Positions 1 through 8,542 of a stretch of 13,150 nt of DNA are shown one piece after another. The DNA is from Phoronis ovalis (Eukaryota; Phoronida; Phoronidae). The stretch lies in the NCBI GenBank assembly GCA_028565635.1, contig JAOXYB010040117.1, positions 1 to 13,150 on the forward strand. The letters run 5' to 3'. The stretch's first letter is position 1; the number at the start of each line of letters is the position of its first letter. Made by a program: the position numbers and the translations under genes. Below the pieces are notes generated by a model, which was not told where the DNA came from, made no database searches, and saw nothing but the letters and a program-made list of their open reading frames with translations.

Positions 1-2148
1 CGTTTTTGGTACACTAAGGTCTTTAACTTAAGACACTATAGACCATCTAAATGTCGAGCCACTTGCCAGAATTTTAGGTAATATGGCATATAACCTTAAC
101 TATCCATCACCATATGACATTCAACACTGCTATACTACATTAAGTTATCTTAAGCTACAAATAAATACATAATTAATAAATACAAAATAAATACAGTTTG
201 ATACAAAATGGATATATGTTTGATATGACAGTTAATTTGAAAGATTTTAATTTGTTCCCAGTCGTATAAAACAGAATCGGAACAAGTTTACTTTTATTTT
301 GTGCAATTCTGCCGATAAATTGACAAGTGAAAAAGTCTATCTGCCATTGTTTCAACAAGTACCAGTCCAACGATACATAAATCTAAGGATGAAATGTAAC
401 CTTAACTTGGTTGTTATTACTGTATTCTAACAGTTACAACACTACAACCTGGACACAAGGGAATTGCTGAATAGGTCCGGTGCAGAAAATCAATACACAG
501 AAAGCTACAGCATTACATAGAATTCCCTCAGTTTTTTCATAGTAAGGCAGCACCAAGTATTCTCTCTGTACATCAGATACATAACATCACATAAGAAAGT
601 CACTTACAAAAGTAGAATAATCATACAAAATACATGAAATTCTGACAATTTATTGCAAGACAGTACAACCCTGGAAAAGACATTTTGACTTCTCATTCAT
701 ATATCACACTCGAAGCACATCTGGTTAAACAGAATTACTATGCCACTTTCATAAAAAGTCTAAATGTCTTTTCTTTCGCTGTAAAAATACAATATTATTA
801 CATACATTACAGTACATCAATCATGGGTTTTCCCCAAGTATTATTAAATTGCCAAAATAAATCATTTCAATAAATATTAAGGTATTAAACATCTGCAAAA
901 TATACCCCTGCTTCTGTACAAAAAATCGTAAAAAATTCATCAATCAAAGATACAACTGGAACTTTCTCAACAATTATGCATAAATATAAGTTTTTGTAAT
1001 TTTTAATTAAAATAAATATTTTTAAATCTCCAAATGTGTATTTGGGGATTCTATAATTTATAACATTGCTGTAACAGTTCATGTGACTAGCAGCTATTGC
1101 TATCCATCAGTATTGGACTGTACCACATAATACTGCAAACATTAAGTACAATACATATGTATAATGCACTATAAATGCGATAGTAAAACCATCATACTTG
1201 GCTTTCTTGCAGTTGCAGCAAAAATTACACACTGCAGAGCCAGCTCATTCCAATTTTTTTTTCATTCAATCCTTAAATGTCTCACCTTATTACAATATCA
1301 CAAAGTGAAATGACCAAAACATAAATAGTTACATAATACTTAAGTACTAATTAATAGGTGCAGACAAATTTTTAATTTAATTTATGAGCAAATATAGAAA
1401 CTCAATTTTAATTTTTGGTATTTTATACAAGAATATCGTCATGGCACTTAAATAAAATGTTGCTTTAAATATAAGGAATGGCAGAGAAGAATATATATAA
1501 AGGTTTTTAATGTCCGGAGACAACTACAATGCTGACAAAATATGCCAACAATATTGCTCGCAACTGGCTAATTTGCAAAGCTTGACAATACTTGTGATTG
1601 ATGGAAAAAAAAGCATTCGGTAAATAAACCATAGATGTCGGAGGATAGTAATATTGCAATGTAACTGAGTGACTGTGCACCTAAGCATACTAGAATCCGT
1701 GCCCAAATTCACAGCATCTTCACTCATTAAGCACCCATGTTATTTCATTAAATTTAGCACCTATGTCATGCTTTGGACCCAATGTGAAATTTGTCACATC
1801 TCACTACATGATTAAGACAGCATCATGGTATTCAACCTAACATGTAAAGCAGTATTTCATTCATTTTTCTGCATAAATTATGTTTATAGCATGCTTTATG
1901 GCAAAAAATAACTAACAATCTATTCGCCAAGCAGTCGTCCCTATGATAAGCACAGTGGTATTCCTTTCTTTCATAACAATAAATTATAAATAGAAGTCAC
2001 TTAAAGAGATTCTTTGAAGAACATTTATTTTTATCACTGCGCTTTTCATTTTTAATACCCACTTTGGTAGATCAGCAGTCACCCATCAACAGCACCGATG
2101 GAATAACCCCAAAGTTCTGTATTTACATCACACACATTTATTTGCTGA
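1..2148 (-). other. Probable 3' UTR and downstream intergenic DNA of the SERTA gene
   Basis: No convincing coding exon is seen on either strand; the open frames here are short and of AT-rich, low-complexity composition. On the minus strand this lies directly after the SERTA stop codon. AATAAA hexamers on that strand occur at 2142-2137 and 2029-2024, and others lie farther away (for example 654-649), so the cleavage site cannot be chosen from sequence alone. A perfect Pumilio-type UGUAAAUA (minus strand, 2127-2120) lies about 22 bases after the stop. How much of the region is transcribed is inference. Confidence 0.45.
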
Positions 2149-2922
2149 TTACCCTGAGCTAACAAACACCTGCATTAGGCTATCCACATCTTCAAACAGG
2201 AACTCATTCTTACAACTGATTGACGTTACCATAGGAGCAAAAATGTCCAAATCTTCGCATGATAATGAAGTCAGTTTCGGTGAGGATGTTAAAGCGCACA
2301 AGTCCATATCATACAAATTTAAATCTAATTCCGTTAACGATAAAATGTCCTCCACAACAGGACTAATTCGGGATCCATTCAGATTTGCTGGAACATTTGC
2401 ATTCAAGAAGTCCTGATTTTGCATACTATTATCAAACTCTGGCGTTTTATTTTCATTTTGCACCTGAATATTTTCGCTTTGCAAACAACCTGTCTGTGTA
2501 ATCATTGGCAATGTACACCGCCCATCAGCAGTAATCACATCACTGGACTGAGCAGCAGTTCTTGGCACTGACATAACACCTGAGGAATAATCGATTTTCG
2601 ATATGCAATGTTCATTCTGATTACCTGATACTATAGACACATCTTCTAATGGTGAATCATCTGATTGGATGGCAGGAATGAGGCTGGACTTTGAAGTCGG
2701 ATAAACAGTCACGCCTTCGCTTCGAAGTTCATATTCTATTTGTTTTAATGTGTTAAAAATTAGCACTGAACGTCTTAATGAAGGTTCAATTCGTTTAATA
2801 GGTGAAGTTTGGAGTTTGCACATGGAAATATCAAGGATGGATTGTCGTTGTTTCGTTTTGTCACCAACAACACTCCCCTCGGTGAACTTTCTCTTCACCC
2901 CACGTTGCAGCTGAGCTAACAT
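2149..2922 (-). CDS. SERTA domain-containing protein (SERTAD/TRIP-Br/CDCA4 family)
   Basis: This is a complete 257-residue coding region in one exon. Family members are small nuclear transcriptional co-regulators that act with E2F/DP and PHD-bromodomain proteins in cell-cycle control; Drosophila taranis is a relative. The N-terminus carries GVKRKF (8-13), matching the basic motif that opens SERTAD/CDCA4 proteins and serves as NLS and cyclin-A contact. The SERTA domain spans about 24-71, with the diagnostic RQSILDISMCKLQ (26-38) and EPSLRRSVLIFNTLKQIEYEL (46-66 region). A polar Ser/Gln/Asn-rich linker follows. The acidic C-terminus holds TELDLNLYDMDL (197-208) and FEDVDSLMQVFVSSG (243-257), like the C-terminal transactivation and PHD-bromodomain-binding segments of TRIP-Br proteins. 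The start at 2922 is chosen because a splice acceptor ends at 2930, so the in-frame codons upstream are intron. Length fits the family. Orthology to one vertebrate paralogue is not resolved. Confidence 0.93.
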   Translation of the reverse strand: MLAQLQRGVKRKFTEGSVVGDKTKQRQSILDISMCKLQTSPIKRIEPSLRRSVLIFNTLKQIEYELRSEGVTVYPTSKSSLIPAIQSDDSPLEDVSIVSGNQNEHCISKIDYSSGVMSVPRTAAQSSDVITADGRCTLPMITQTGCLQSENIQVQNENKTPEFDNSMQNQDFLNANVPANLNGSRISPVVEDILSLTELDLNLYDMDLCALTSSPKLTSLSCEDLDIFAPMVTSISCKNEFLFEDVDSLMQVFVSSG

Positions 2923-2942
2923 GATTAATCTGGAAAAAAAAA
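2923..2942 (-). other. 3' splice acceptor just upstream of the SERTA start codon
   Basis: On the minus strand a pyrimidine tract followed by CCAG ends at 2930; the exon then begins at 2929 with ATTAATC immediately before the ATG at 2922. Vertebrate SERTAD genes typically have a noncoding first exon joined to a single coding exon, which fits this layout. It also rules out the longer in-frame start at 3024. Confidence 0.8.
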
Positions 2943-3727
2943 GAATTCTTGATGATAAATATTGTACTTGCATGTTTGGTGACCTGGTTGTTAAGCATGG
3001 TTTGATGTCACTCATTGGACACAAAGTTATTGATTAATAATTAGTGCTAGCTTGTACTACATGCCATCATTCACTTACAGTATTGGGAAACAAATATATT
3101 AGTTTACAGCAGCCACATCAACAATCTTGATGTCTGAGGTATCTTGCACTGAACAATTTTAGTAAACAAGTTTTCTATAATACAATAAATGCACAAAACA
3201 AGTTCATACCATGTCTGCATTTCAATCTGGGGAAAAATTGATCAGGGTTTTTCCCACTCTGAATGTGGGTCAATGCCAAATTGTTTTTTTTTCCCCAATT
3301 CGTTGGAAGTTGTTTAAGATGCAATAATTTTTATGGAAAGTTTTTGATATTGCTTTAGTACAACTTCAAATAATATGTTTCCAATGTTGATGTAAACACT
3401 GCATTTTACAAGCAATACATTCGAAAAGATGAATCTTGAATTCGCTATAAAGCTTAAATTATGTCAAATTTGAATCAAAAAACTAGCCTAGTACCACCCT
3501 GGTAATTCAGTAGCTGACATACATTTGTTGTAAAACAGTTTAATCTCAACATTTTTCTCACTGAAAGCTAACAGCAACAAATATTCCAATATTAAATGTA
3601 CTAAAGAATCAATATGTAAAGTTCACCTCATTAATTATGAATCAATCTTTCTTAGATACATACCACAATATACCAATATGCATACATTGTATTCATAATG
3701 AACAGTTACTTGGTGCAGGTCAAGTAC
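2943..3727. other. Intronic/intergenic AT-rich stretch without a recognised gene
   Basis: This is most likely part of the 5' intron of the SERTA transcript. No exon-like reading frame was found. A donor-like GTAAGT on the minus strand occurs at 3076-3071, which would give an intron of only about 145 bases, but the sequence before it shows no promoter features. The only structured element noticed is a hairpin at 3230-3255. Confidence 0.5.
3230..3255. repeat. Short hairpin, 8-bp arms
   Basis: GGGAAAAA at 3230-3237 is complementary to TTTTTCCC at 3248-3255, separated by 10 bases. It may be part of a small mobile-element remnant, but no terminal repeats or target duplication were found. Confidence 0.4.
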
Positions 3728-3875
3728 CTTAACAAATTTGTCAAGGTATACTAATTGTGTTTTGTTGGGACAAAGGGTGTAGTTTATCAGGGCAATGTTT
3801 TTACAAGGGCAGCAATAGTAAGGAGCTTCTTTATTATCTGTCTCAAGGTGACAAAAGCAATCTATTCTATTGCAC
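3728..3875 (-). CDS. Candidate cysteine-rich exon of an unidentified secreted protein
   Basis: On the minus strand a tract ending TTTGTGTGCAG is followed by one base completing a codon and then 49 codons, ending AAG|GTACTT. The peptide starts CNRIDCFCHL, passes through YYCCPCKN at about 19-26 and includes the glycosylation-type sequon NYT (31-33). Closely spaced C-x-C and CCxC pairs resemble the second half of von Willebrand factor C modules, but the fit is loose. The frame stays open to a TAA near 3635, so it could instead be a terminal exon. No partner exon with matching phase was found, so the gene is unproven. An exon fossil or chance frame is possible. Confidence 0.35.
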
Positions 3876-4939
3876 CTGCACACAAATATAAAGGCTTGTG
3901 AATAAAACAGTACAAGAGAACAAATTTGTCTAAGATACAATTTTTCCTTTTCTTACAGTAATGTCATCAGTCCAAAAACTTCCCTTCAAAGTCCAGCTAA
4001 TTTTAGCATTCATCAGAACTTTTTAATAAATATGTAAGGTGACTTCACAAAATTACATTTGTTACGAGTTCAATACAAAAAACAGCAGACTTGTACAAAT
4101 TCCCTTTTTAATAGATTTCAAAGTAAAAATCTCATTCCCTAATATTTTGCAGGTTTTGATTAAGATTCCAAATTTTAATAATTCAGTTTGTATTGGAAAA
4201 TTTATAAAAATACATAAATGAATGTGATACTTTTATAATTTTTTTTTTTTCAGTTAAAACTTTTTCCTTACCTAATCAGACAAAAAACTCTACAAGGAAA
4301 GATGTGATTGTTTTTAAATGTTTGTGATATCTGATACAATTCATTGCAAGACTATCCTACCCTTTTAGTACTGGTACACTTTTGCTTCTAGGTAAATACA
4401 TTCAAGGTTATTGAATAGATATGCAGGCATTATTATTAACAGAACTTGCTTATGGATACAAAAATTCATTGATTTTTACAAGCAAAGATGTACTTGGGGA
4501 AAAATAATGGAATTCCGACTTAAAGGGAACATTAATTAAGTGAATTCAAGTACATGGGAATGAATGATGACAACTATTTGGCTTGTATTTGCCAGTACTT
4601 TTTTGAATGCAGGTGATTACTTTTTGGCACAGAGATGTTTTCAGAAAACCAGGTTCACATCACACATTTCCAAATAATAAAAGTTTACTGAAATTTTGCA
4701 ATTTTAATAACTGATGTGGGAAATGAAGTTTTGCAATTCAAAATTTACTGAGCAGGAGACTCCACTTACAAGTAGATCACAATACATAACATATTGCTGT
4801 ATTGGACACACGCAAGGTATGGCTATTATATACATTGAACGCAAGCAGCAAGAACAGCATCTTCTTCCTGATCCCCCGTGCATAAAATTTGCAGGGGTAC
4901 TCAGGATTCTGTCTATATAGGGATGTGTAGTTGAGTGTG
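3876..4939. other. AT-rich gap; only weak signals
   Basis: No supported gene is present. A poly-T tract plus CAG at about 4240-4252 looks like a plus-strand splice acceptor with no coding sequence after it. On the minus strand a 27-codon frame from an ATG at 4860 begins MLFLLLAF, which resembles a signal peptide, but it ends at a TGA (4779-4777) before the good donor GTAAGT at 4769-4764. Confidence 0.4.
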
Positions 4940-5135
4940 ATCGGTTTTTTTTTTGATCAAATTAGCAGAAAGGATCCGGGTTTTTAAAATAAATAAGCCG
5001 AGTTCATCCGGTTTTCAACTAAAACAAACCGGTTTTCCAAGACACGTAAAATTAGCAATCCAGTTTTTTTAGCAAAAAAAGTTAAGCAAATCAGTTTTTT
5101 GGCATAGAAAAACAGTTGAGGATCCTGTTTTTAAA
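4940..5135. repeat. Degenerate ~32-bp tandem repeat, about seven units
   Basis: A motif close to ATCCGGTTTTT recurs at about 4940, 4974, 5006, 5028, 5058, 5090 and 5122, each followed by an A-rich part that often contains AATTAGCA or a relative. Spacing is near 32 bases except for one unit of about 22. Arrays of this kind are common in the subterminal parts of DNA transposons such as hAT elements. TAGGGATGTGTAG at 4918-4930 and the weakly related inverted CTGTGCATGCCTA at 5138-5150 could be decayed ends, but no flanking target duplication is visible. Confidence 0.55.
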
Positions 5136-5150
5136 GTCTGTGCATGCCTA

Positions 5151-5989
5151 AAACTTTCAAAAACAAACTTAAAAAATAACCAAAGTACTGCTCATGTCTT
5201 GTAGAATTGATGTGGCGACCATACAAAGGAAGAAACTAACTGTTCATACTATATTAAGCAAAATGCTATACATTTAGAGACATTTTTCAATCATGAAAGA
5301 TATAGATGTTTAAAAGCTAATCTTTTTACTGAAAAAGTGACTAATAGTCACCTATTAAAGTAGGTCAAGAGATCAGGTTAGATTAGTGTTTTACTTGTAA
5401 TTAGATACCTATACAGATCATGTTAATAATGTACACCAGATATCAATATGGATACATAGTATAATACTGCATTTATAAATCAATATTCATATACTGATTA
5501 AAAATTTTAAAGGTTGTCCCAACATTACACATGATTTTGGTATCAGGTTTATAAATGTAATACTATTTTAAGTCAAGATACTCATGTTTTTTTTAATAGT
5601 GACGGTGACAATCTAGTTGCATTCATGATGTATAACAGTAGCACCAACTTAAATTACATATTATTTAAAAAATGAAACATGTTTTTTACACTAACCTTTT
5701 CTGTTGGTGTAATTATTATTTATTACTGTACAACATATTACTTCTAAACTGCTGTAGAAAGACGTTTTCATTGCATGAAAATATATTCAACAATCTTCAA
5801 TATATAGGTTATCACGTCCTAGGTAGTTTAAAATATGCAATAAAAATCAAAATCGTAACATTGCTTATTATTATACCTTGTTATAAAATTAAGCATTTTC
5901 AAAGGGAGTCTGCAGAGCAAGCAATATCAATTAGACACATCAGTGCCAGGAATGTATAGCATTATATATGTATCGTAGGAACAAAAAAT
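5151..5989. other. AT-rich gap without a recognised gene
   Basis: The longest open frame (5672-5959, plus) is rich in Phe, Tyr, Leu, Ile and Asn, as expected of translated AT-rich noncoding DNA. Only its last ~20 codons look less biased, and they end next to AAT|GTATAG, a weak donor. No repeats or RNA genes were recognised. Confidence 0.5.
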
Positions 5990-6044
5990 CATGATGGCGA
6001 AATGTACTAAATAGCATAAATTATGAATTAGTACATGTATGTAG

Positions 6045-6092
6045 CTGGTACGGATCCTTGTACCAGTGCCAAAAAAACTGCCAGGTACAAGG
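6045..6092. repeat. Competing inverted repeats (two alternative hairpins)
   Basis: CTGGTAC at 6045-6051 pairs with GTACCAG at 6060-6066. The overlapping CCTTGTACC at 6056-6064 pairs with GGTACAAGG at 6084-6092. The central arm can therefore form either of two mutually exclusive hairpins. No associated gene is evident; a mobile-element remnant is the likeliest setting. Confidence 0.5.
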
Positions 6093-6183
6093 AAGTAAAG
6101 ATGCAGAAAAGTCCCAAAGGTGAAATTATGGACGGATATTAAACCAATCTTGACTAGTTACATGACCCTACTGTGGCTTGCAG

Positions 6184-6303
6184 TCAAAAACAGCTGAAGT
6201 TTTTCAAATAAAAATATCTTTTTCCAATACTCACCTCATATACAAAAATACAAAACACCAATTTTTTGTGTGTGTGTGTTAGAAAAACTTCAGTTTTTAA
6301 CAT
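6184..6303. repeat. Small inverted-repeat element (possible MITE)
   Basis: TGAAGTTTTTC at 6195-6205 is exactly complementary to GAAAAACTTCA at 6282-6292. Similarity continues outward as AAAAAC with a 3-base insertion on the left. The loop contains a short GT microsatellite (6268-6279) and a strong minus-strand donor-like GAG|GTGAGT (6237-6229). A weak outer pair (GATGGCG near 5994 and CGCCATC near 6331) might bound a larger element. No target duplication was found. Confidence 0.4.
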
Positions 6304-6451
6304 TGTGTGGGCATAACCCCTACAGTTCCGCCATCTTATATAGTATATATATTCATATGTTGACTCAAACTAGTTTGGAAATCTAAATTTGTATTAAGAT
6401 AGTTTAGTTTTTTTATTTGTAATTTTCTTTATATCTGATAAACTTGTTTAG

Positions 6452-6794
6452 GCAAGCACACAGCCGACTGATGAAACCAAAATTTTTGATGAATTTCATG
6501 ACTCAACACAATCGATGTTGCTCAACAAAGGGAAATAAAAACGAAATAATCAGCAAACAGAATTCTCTATTGATTTCGGCGGGAATTCACAATACTATTT
6601 CATTATTCAAGAATGAAAGCACAGACTTTAACAAAACTATTGAAACAGGAAGTTCCATACCAAATAAAGATTATTCACCGATTCAGTGAACTGTAGTTGG
6701 CAACGAACCAAAGCTGCACATGGAAAATGAAAGACAATGGATCTGTCAAAAACTGTTTAAAAATCAACGAAATTTACAACTAAATTTACATTAG
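6452..6794 (+). pseudogene. Coding-like plus-strand stretch with a frameshift and in-frame stop
   Basis: A branch-like CTGATAA and pyrimidine-containing tract ending TTGTTTAG (to 6451) resemble a good acceptor. Directly after it one frame reads ASTQPTDETKIFDEFHDSTQ and stops after 28 codons. The neighbouring frame is open from the acceptor to a TGA at 6687-6689 and then continues to a TAG at 6792-6794, including PKLHMENERQWICQKLFKN. Both pieces have balanced, protein-like composition and more CpG than the surroundings. The simplest reading is the decayed remains, or an alternative terminal exon, of an unrecognised plus-strand gene. No upstream exon is certain, and chance cannot be excluded. 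Confidence 0.3.
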
Positions 6795-7187
6795 TTACAT
6801 AGTTATCCTAAACTGAAACACGTCTCTTAAGCTGCTATCAAACACGTAATTCAAGAGTTGAATGTTTTAAATTATTGTCAGAATAGAGATAACACCAATC
6901 TGACGTGAGATTTGACCCGGATTAATATTTCCCTGTCAACATTTTATGCGCACTTCTCGCAAACCTACCGGTTTCTAAAGCTTCCACTGAGACCAAATAT
7001 TCCTTCCCTCTTCTACAGTACACACCCCTTAGCGTTACATCTTTGCATTGGAAATTGCAGTTTAAAAATGTCTCCGCAATTTCTTGAGGAAGTTAGTTTT
7101 TCAAAAACTTTCTACAAGTGACTCGACAGGTTTCCCCTATTTGTGCATAAATTATTCCTTCGTTCTTATTGGTTAATTCATCAGGTT
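6795..7187. other. Noncoding stretch beside the putative promoter
   Basis: It is less AT-rich than the surroundings between about 6900 and 7040, with several scattered CpGs. No reading frame stands out. If the donor at 7188-7194 is real, this is the beginning of the SERTA gene's 5' intron. Confidence 0.4.
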
Positions 7188-7197
7188 ACTCACCAAG
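7188..7197 (-). other. Candidate 5' splice donor of the SERTA noncoding first exon
   Basis: The minus strand reads CTTG|GTGAGT with the GT at 7193-7192, close to the metazoan donor consensus. It lies on the gene side of the CpG-rich patch at 7390-7550. Joining it to the acceptor at 2930 would give a 4.3-kb intron. The pairing is inference; another donor-like GAG|GTGAGT occurs at 6237-6229. Confidence 0.4.
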
Positions 7198-7389
7198 TTA
7201 TGATTTAGTATTGAATATATTTTGTTAAAAAAAATATCATAAAAAGCTAAATTATACCATTTGTGCCATTTAGTTTACTCAAAAATTTACTTAAACATCG
7301 ATAATAGGGAATAAATTTTTAATGAATTTTTTTCACGAATTTATTTTAAACTACAAATGTGGCCCGCATTTAATGAGATGCAAACAATC

Positions 7390-7550
7390 ACGGAACTCGT
7401 GCATGATCATACTCACTGCGCATGTGCCAGTTTTTACAAAAACTGACGCGAGGGGGCGAGTGTGGTGCATGATGGGAGATCATCTGACGTCACTAGCAAG
7501 GGAAACCTCTGACCTTCATAGTATCATTCATGACACAGGTCATGACCCTA
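7390..7550. promoter_or_regulatory. CpG-rich putative TATA-less promoter
   Basis: This is a clear island of G+C and CpG in AT-rich surroundings. It holds TGCGCATGTGCC (7417-7428), one base from the NRF1 palindrome; a GC-box-like GGGGGCGAG (7452-7460); GCATGATGGGAG (7467-7478), resembling the ZNF143/SBS core; a perfect CRE TGACGTCA (7485-7492); and AGGTCATGACCC (7537-7548), an inverted nuclear-receptor half-site pair without spacer. Such combinations mark housekeeping, often bidirectional, promoters. It lies upstream of the SERTA gene on the minus strand and could drive it; a plus-strand transcript ending its first exon at the donor-like GTAATA near 7583 is also possible. Factor binding is inferred from motifs only. 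Confidence 0.5.
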
Positions 7551-7599
7551 AAAACCCTAAAGATTTGAACCCTGAAGAAAGGTAATACTGTGCTACAAA

Positions 7600-8300
7600 T
7601 AAGAAAACATCATTTTTAATTCTAACCTCAAAAATATGTACACTAAATTTTTATGATAATTTATTATTTTCAAATCAGTTGAATGTGCCAGATTGCCATG
7701 GATCCGGATGGATAGTCACAGAGGAAAGTAGTTAAAAATTTAGTCCTGAAATATTACGGATAATAAATGGATTCTTAGAAATATTTTATATCGTTTAATT
7801 AATCTGTGGTTCAAACTGTGTTTAGTTGAGAATGTAGCTGAAAGCAATGAAAATGTCTTAGTTTCCTTTTTTCCTTTTTATTATATTAAAACTGTAACAT
7901 TAAACAGACAATTAAAGTTTGGTTAAAAAAATAATTCACTAGTTTTCATTTATTTTGGCAAAAATTTAAAATTTTATAAAATATAGATAGTAAATCTCGT
8001 GGTAAGCATCTTTTAAAGTAGCACAATCTATTCGCACAAAAACAACATTATGCAATATTCAAGGACTTATTTGACTTAGCTTGCAACCAACACCACCAAG
8101 TGGGGGTTTTACAAACTAGTCCAACATCAATATTACAGAAAGATTTGGCCCTCAAATGTCAATAGTTAACTAGTTTAAATCCAATTACAAACAGGAAGTA
8201 AAATAACAACATTTATCACATTAAACTTAAAATTAAAGTTTTATTATGTTATTACTGAACAATTACTATGATGAATAACTATTAGTCAGAGAAGTAAAAA
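7600..8300. other. AT-rich intergenic stretch between the two minus-strand genes
   Basis: No reading frame, RNA gene or strong repeat was recognised. It separates the putative SERTA promoter from the 3' end of the membrane-protein gene, and part of it next to 8300 is presumably 3' flank of that gene. Confidence 0.5.
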
Positions 8301-8308
8301 GCTGCAGC

Positions 8309-8336
8309 TCTTAGAACTACAAAAGAGCTTCTAAGA
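8309..8336. repeat. Small hairpin downstream of the membrane-protein gene
   Basis: TCTTAGAA at 8309-8316 is complementary to TTCTAAGA at 8329-8336, with 12 bases between. It lies 10-37 bases downstream, in the gene's sense, of the second AATAAA, near where cleavage would be expected. A role in 3'-end formation is only a guess. Confidence 0.4.
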
Positions 8337-8345
8337 AACATCTGA

Positions 8346-8351
8346 TTTATT
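8346..8351 (-). terminator. Polyadenylation signal, downstream copy
   Basis: AATAAA on the minus strand, about 50 bases after the stop codon, is better placed than the copy overlapping the stop to direct a short 3' UTR. It arose with the 52-bp duplication. Confidence 0.5.
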
Positions 8352-8397
8352 CATTCAAACAGGGATAAAGAGGCTCAAGAGTTAATATCCTTGCTGC

Positions 8398-8403
8398 TTT
8401 ATT
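8398..8403 (-). terminator. Polyadenylation signal overlapping the stop codon
   Basis: The minus strand reads AATGAATAAAG, so AATAAA shares bases with the TAA stop. It would be usable if cleavage fell within the duplicated unit. Confidence 0.4.
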
Positions 8404-8542
8404 CATTCAAACAGGGATAAAGAGGTTCAAGAGTTAATATCCTTGCTGCTTTCTCACCAGTTAGAGTTTCTTTAAAATCCACAGCACTAATAGGTACAGG
8501 AGGTGCCAATTTTAGCACTTTTTCATCTTTAGTGTAACGAGT
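8399..8542 (-). CDS. Membrane protein, last coding exon
   Basis: The exon has 47 codons plus TAA. The acceptor TTCTTTTTTAG ends at 8543 and the exon opens in phase 0 with TRYTKDEKVLKLAPPVP. Its 3' third lies in the 52-bp duplication. The proline-rich APPVPIS segment may be a docking motif, but that is not demonstrable here. Confidence 0.85.
   Translation of the reverse strand, partial: TRYTKDEKVLKLAPPVPISAVDFKETLTGEKAARILTLEPLYPCLNE

Larger units (their letters stand above)
8346..8449 (-). repeat. 52-bp tandem duplication covering the stop codon and polyadenylation signal
   Basis: Copies 8346-8397 and 8398-8449 differ at one base (C at 8374, T at 8426). The upstream copy in the gene's sense, 8398-8449, encodes the last residues and stop of the membrane protein. 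The second copy falls in the 3' UTR, out of frame. Each copy contains AATAAA on the minus strand (8403-8398 and 8351-8346); in the coding copy it overlaps the TAA stop. The near identity indicates a recent event or gene conversion. Confidence 0.9.

Noticed and set aside
2923-3024. N-terminal extension of the SERTA protein by 34 residues to an upstream in-frame ATG
   Set aside because: The extension crosses a strong pyrimidine tract and CCAG acceptor, and its residues have no SERTAD-like features. The Met at 2922 is followed by the family's usual KRKF start.
4918-5150. Complete hAT-type element with an 8-bp target duplication
   Set aside because: The flanking octamers do not match and the inverted ends agree at only about 9 of 13 positions.
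5672-5959. 95-codon plus-strand frame
   Set aside because: Its composition is that of translated AT-rich DNA and no domain, signal or splice border supports it, apart from a weak donor at its end.
6578-6585. GGCGGGAA, an E2F-type site, as a feedback element of the E2F-linked SERTA gene
   Set aside because: It is a single 8-base match inside a coding-like stretch far from the putative promoter, and chance is sufficient.
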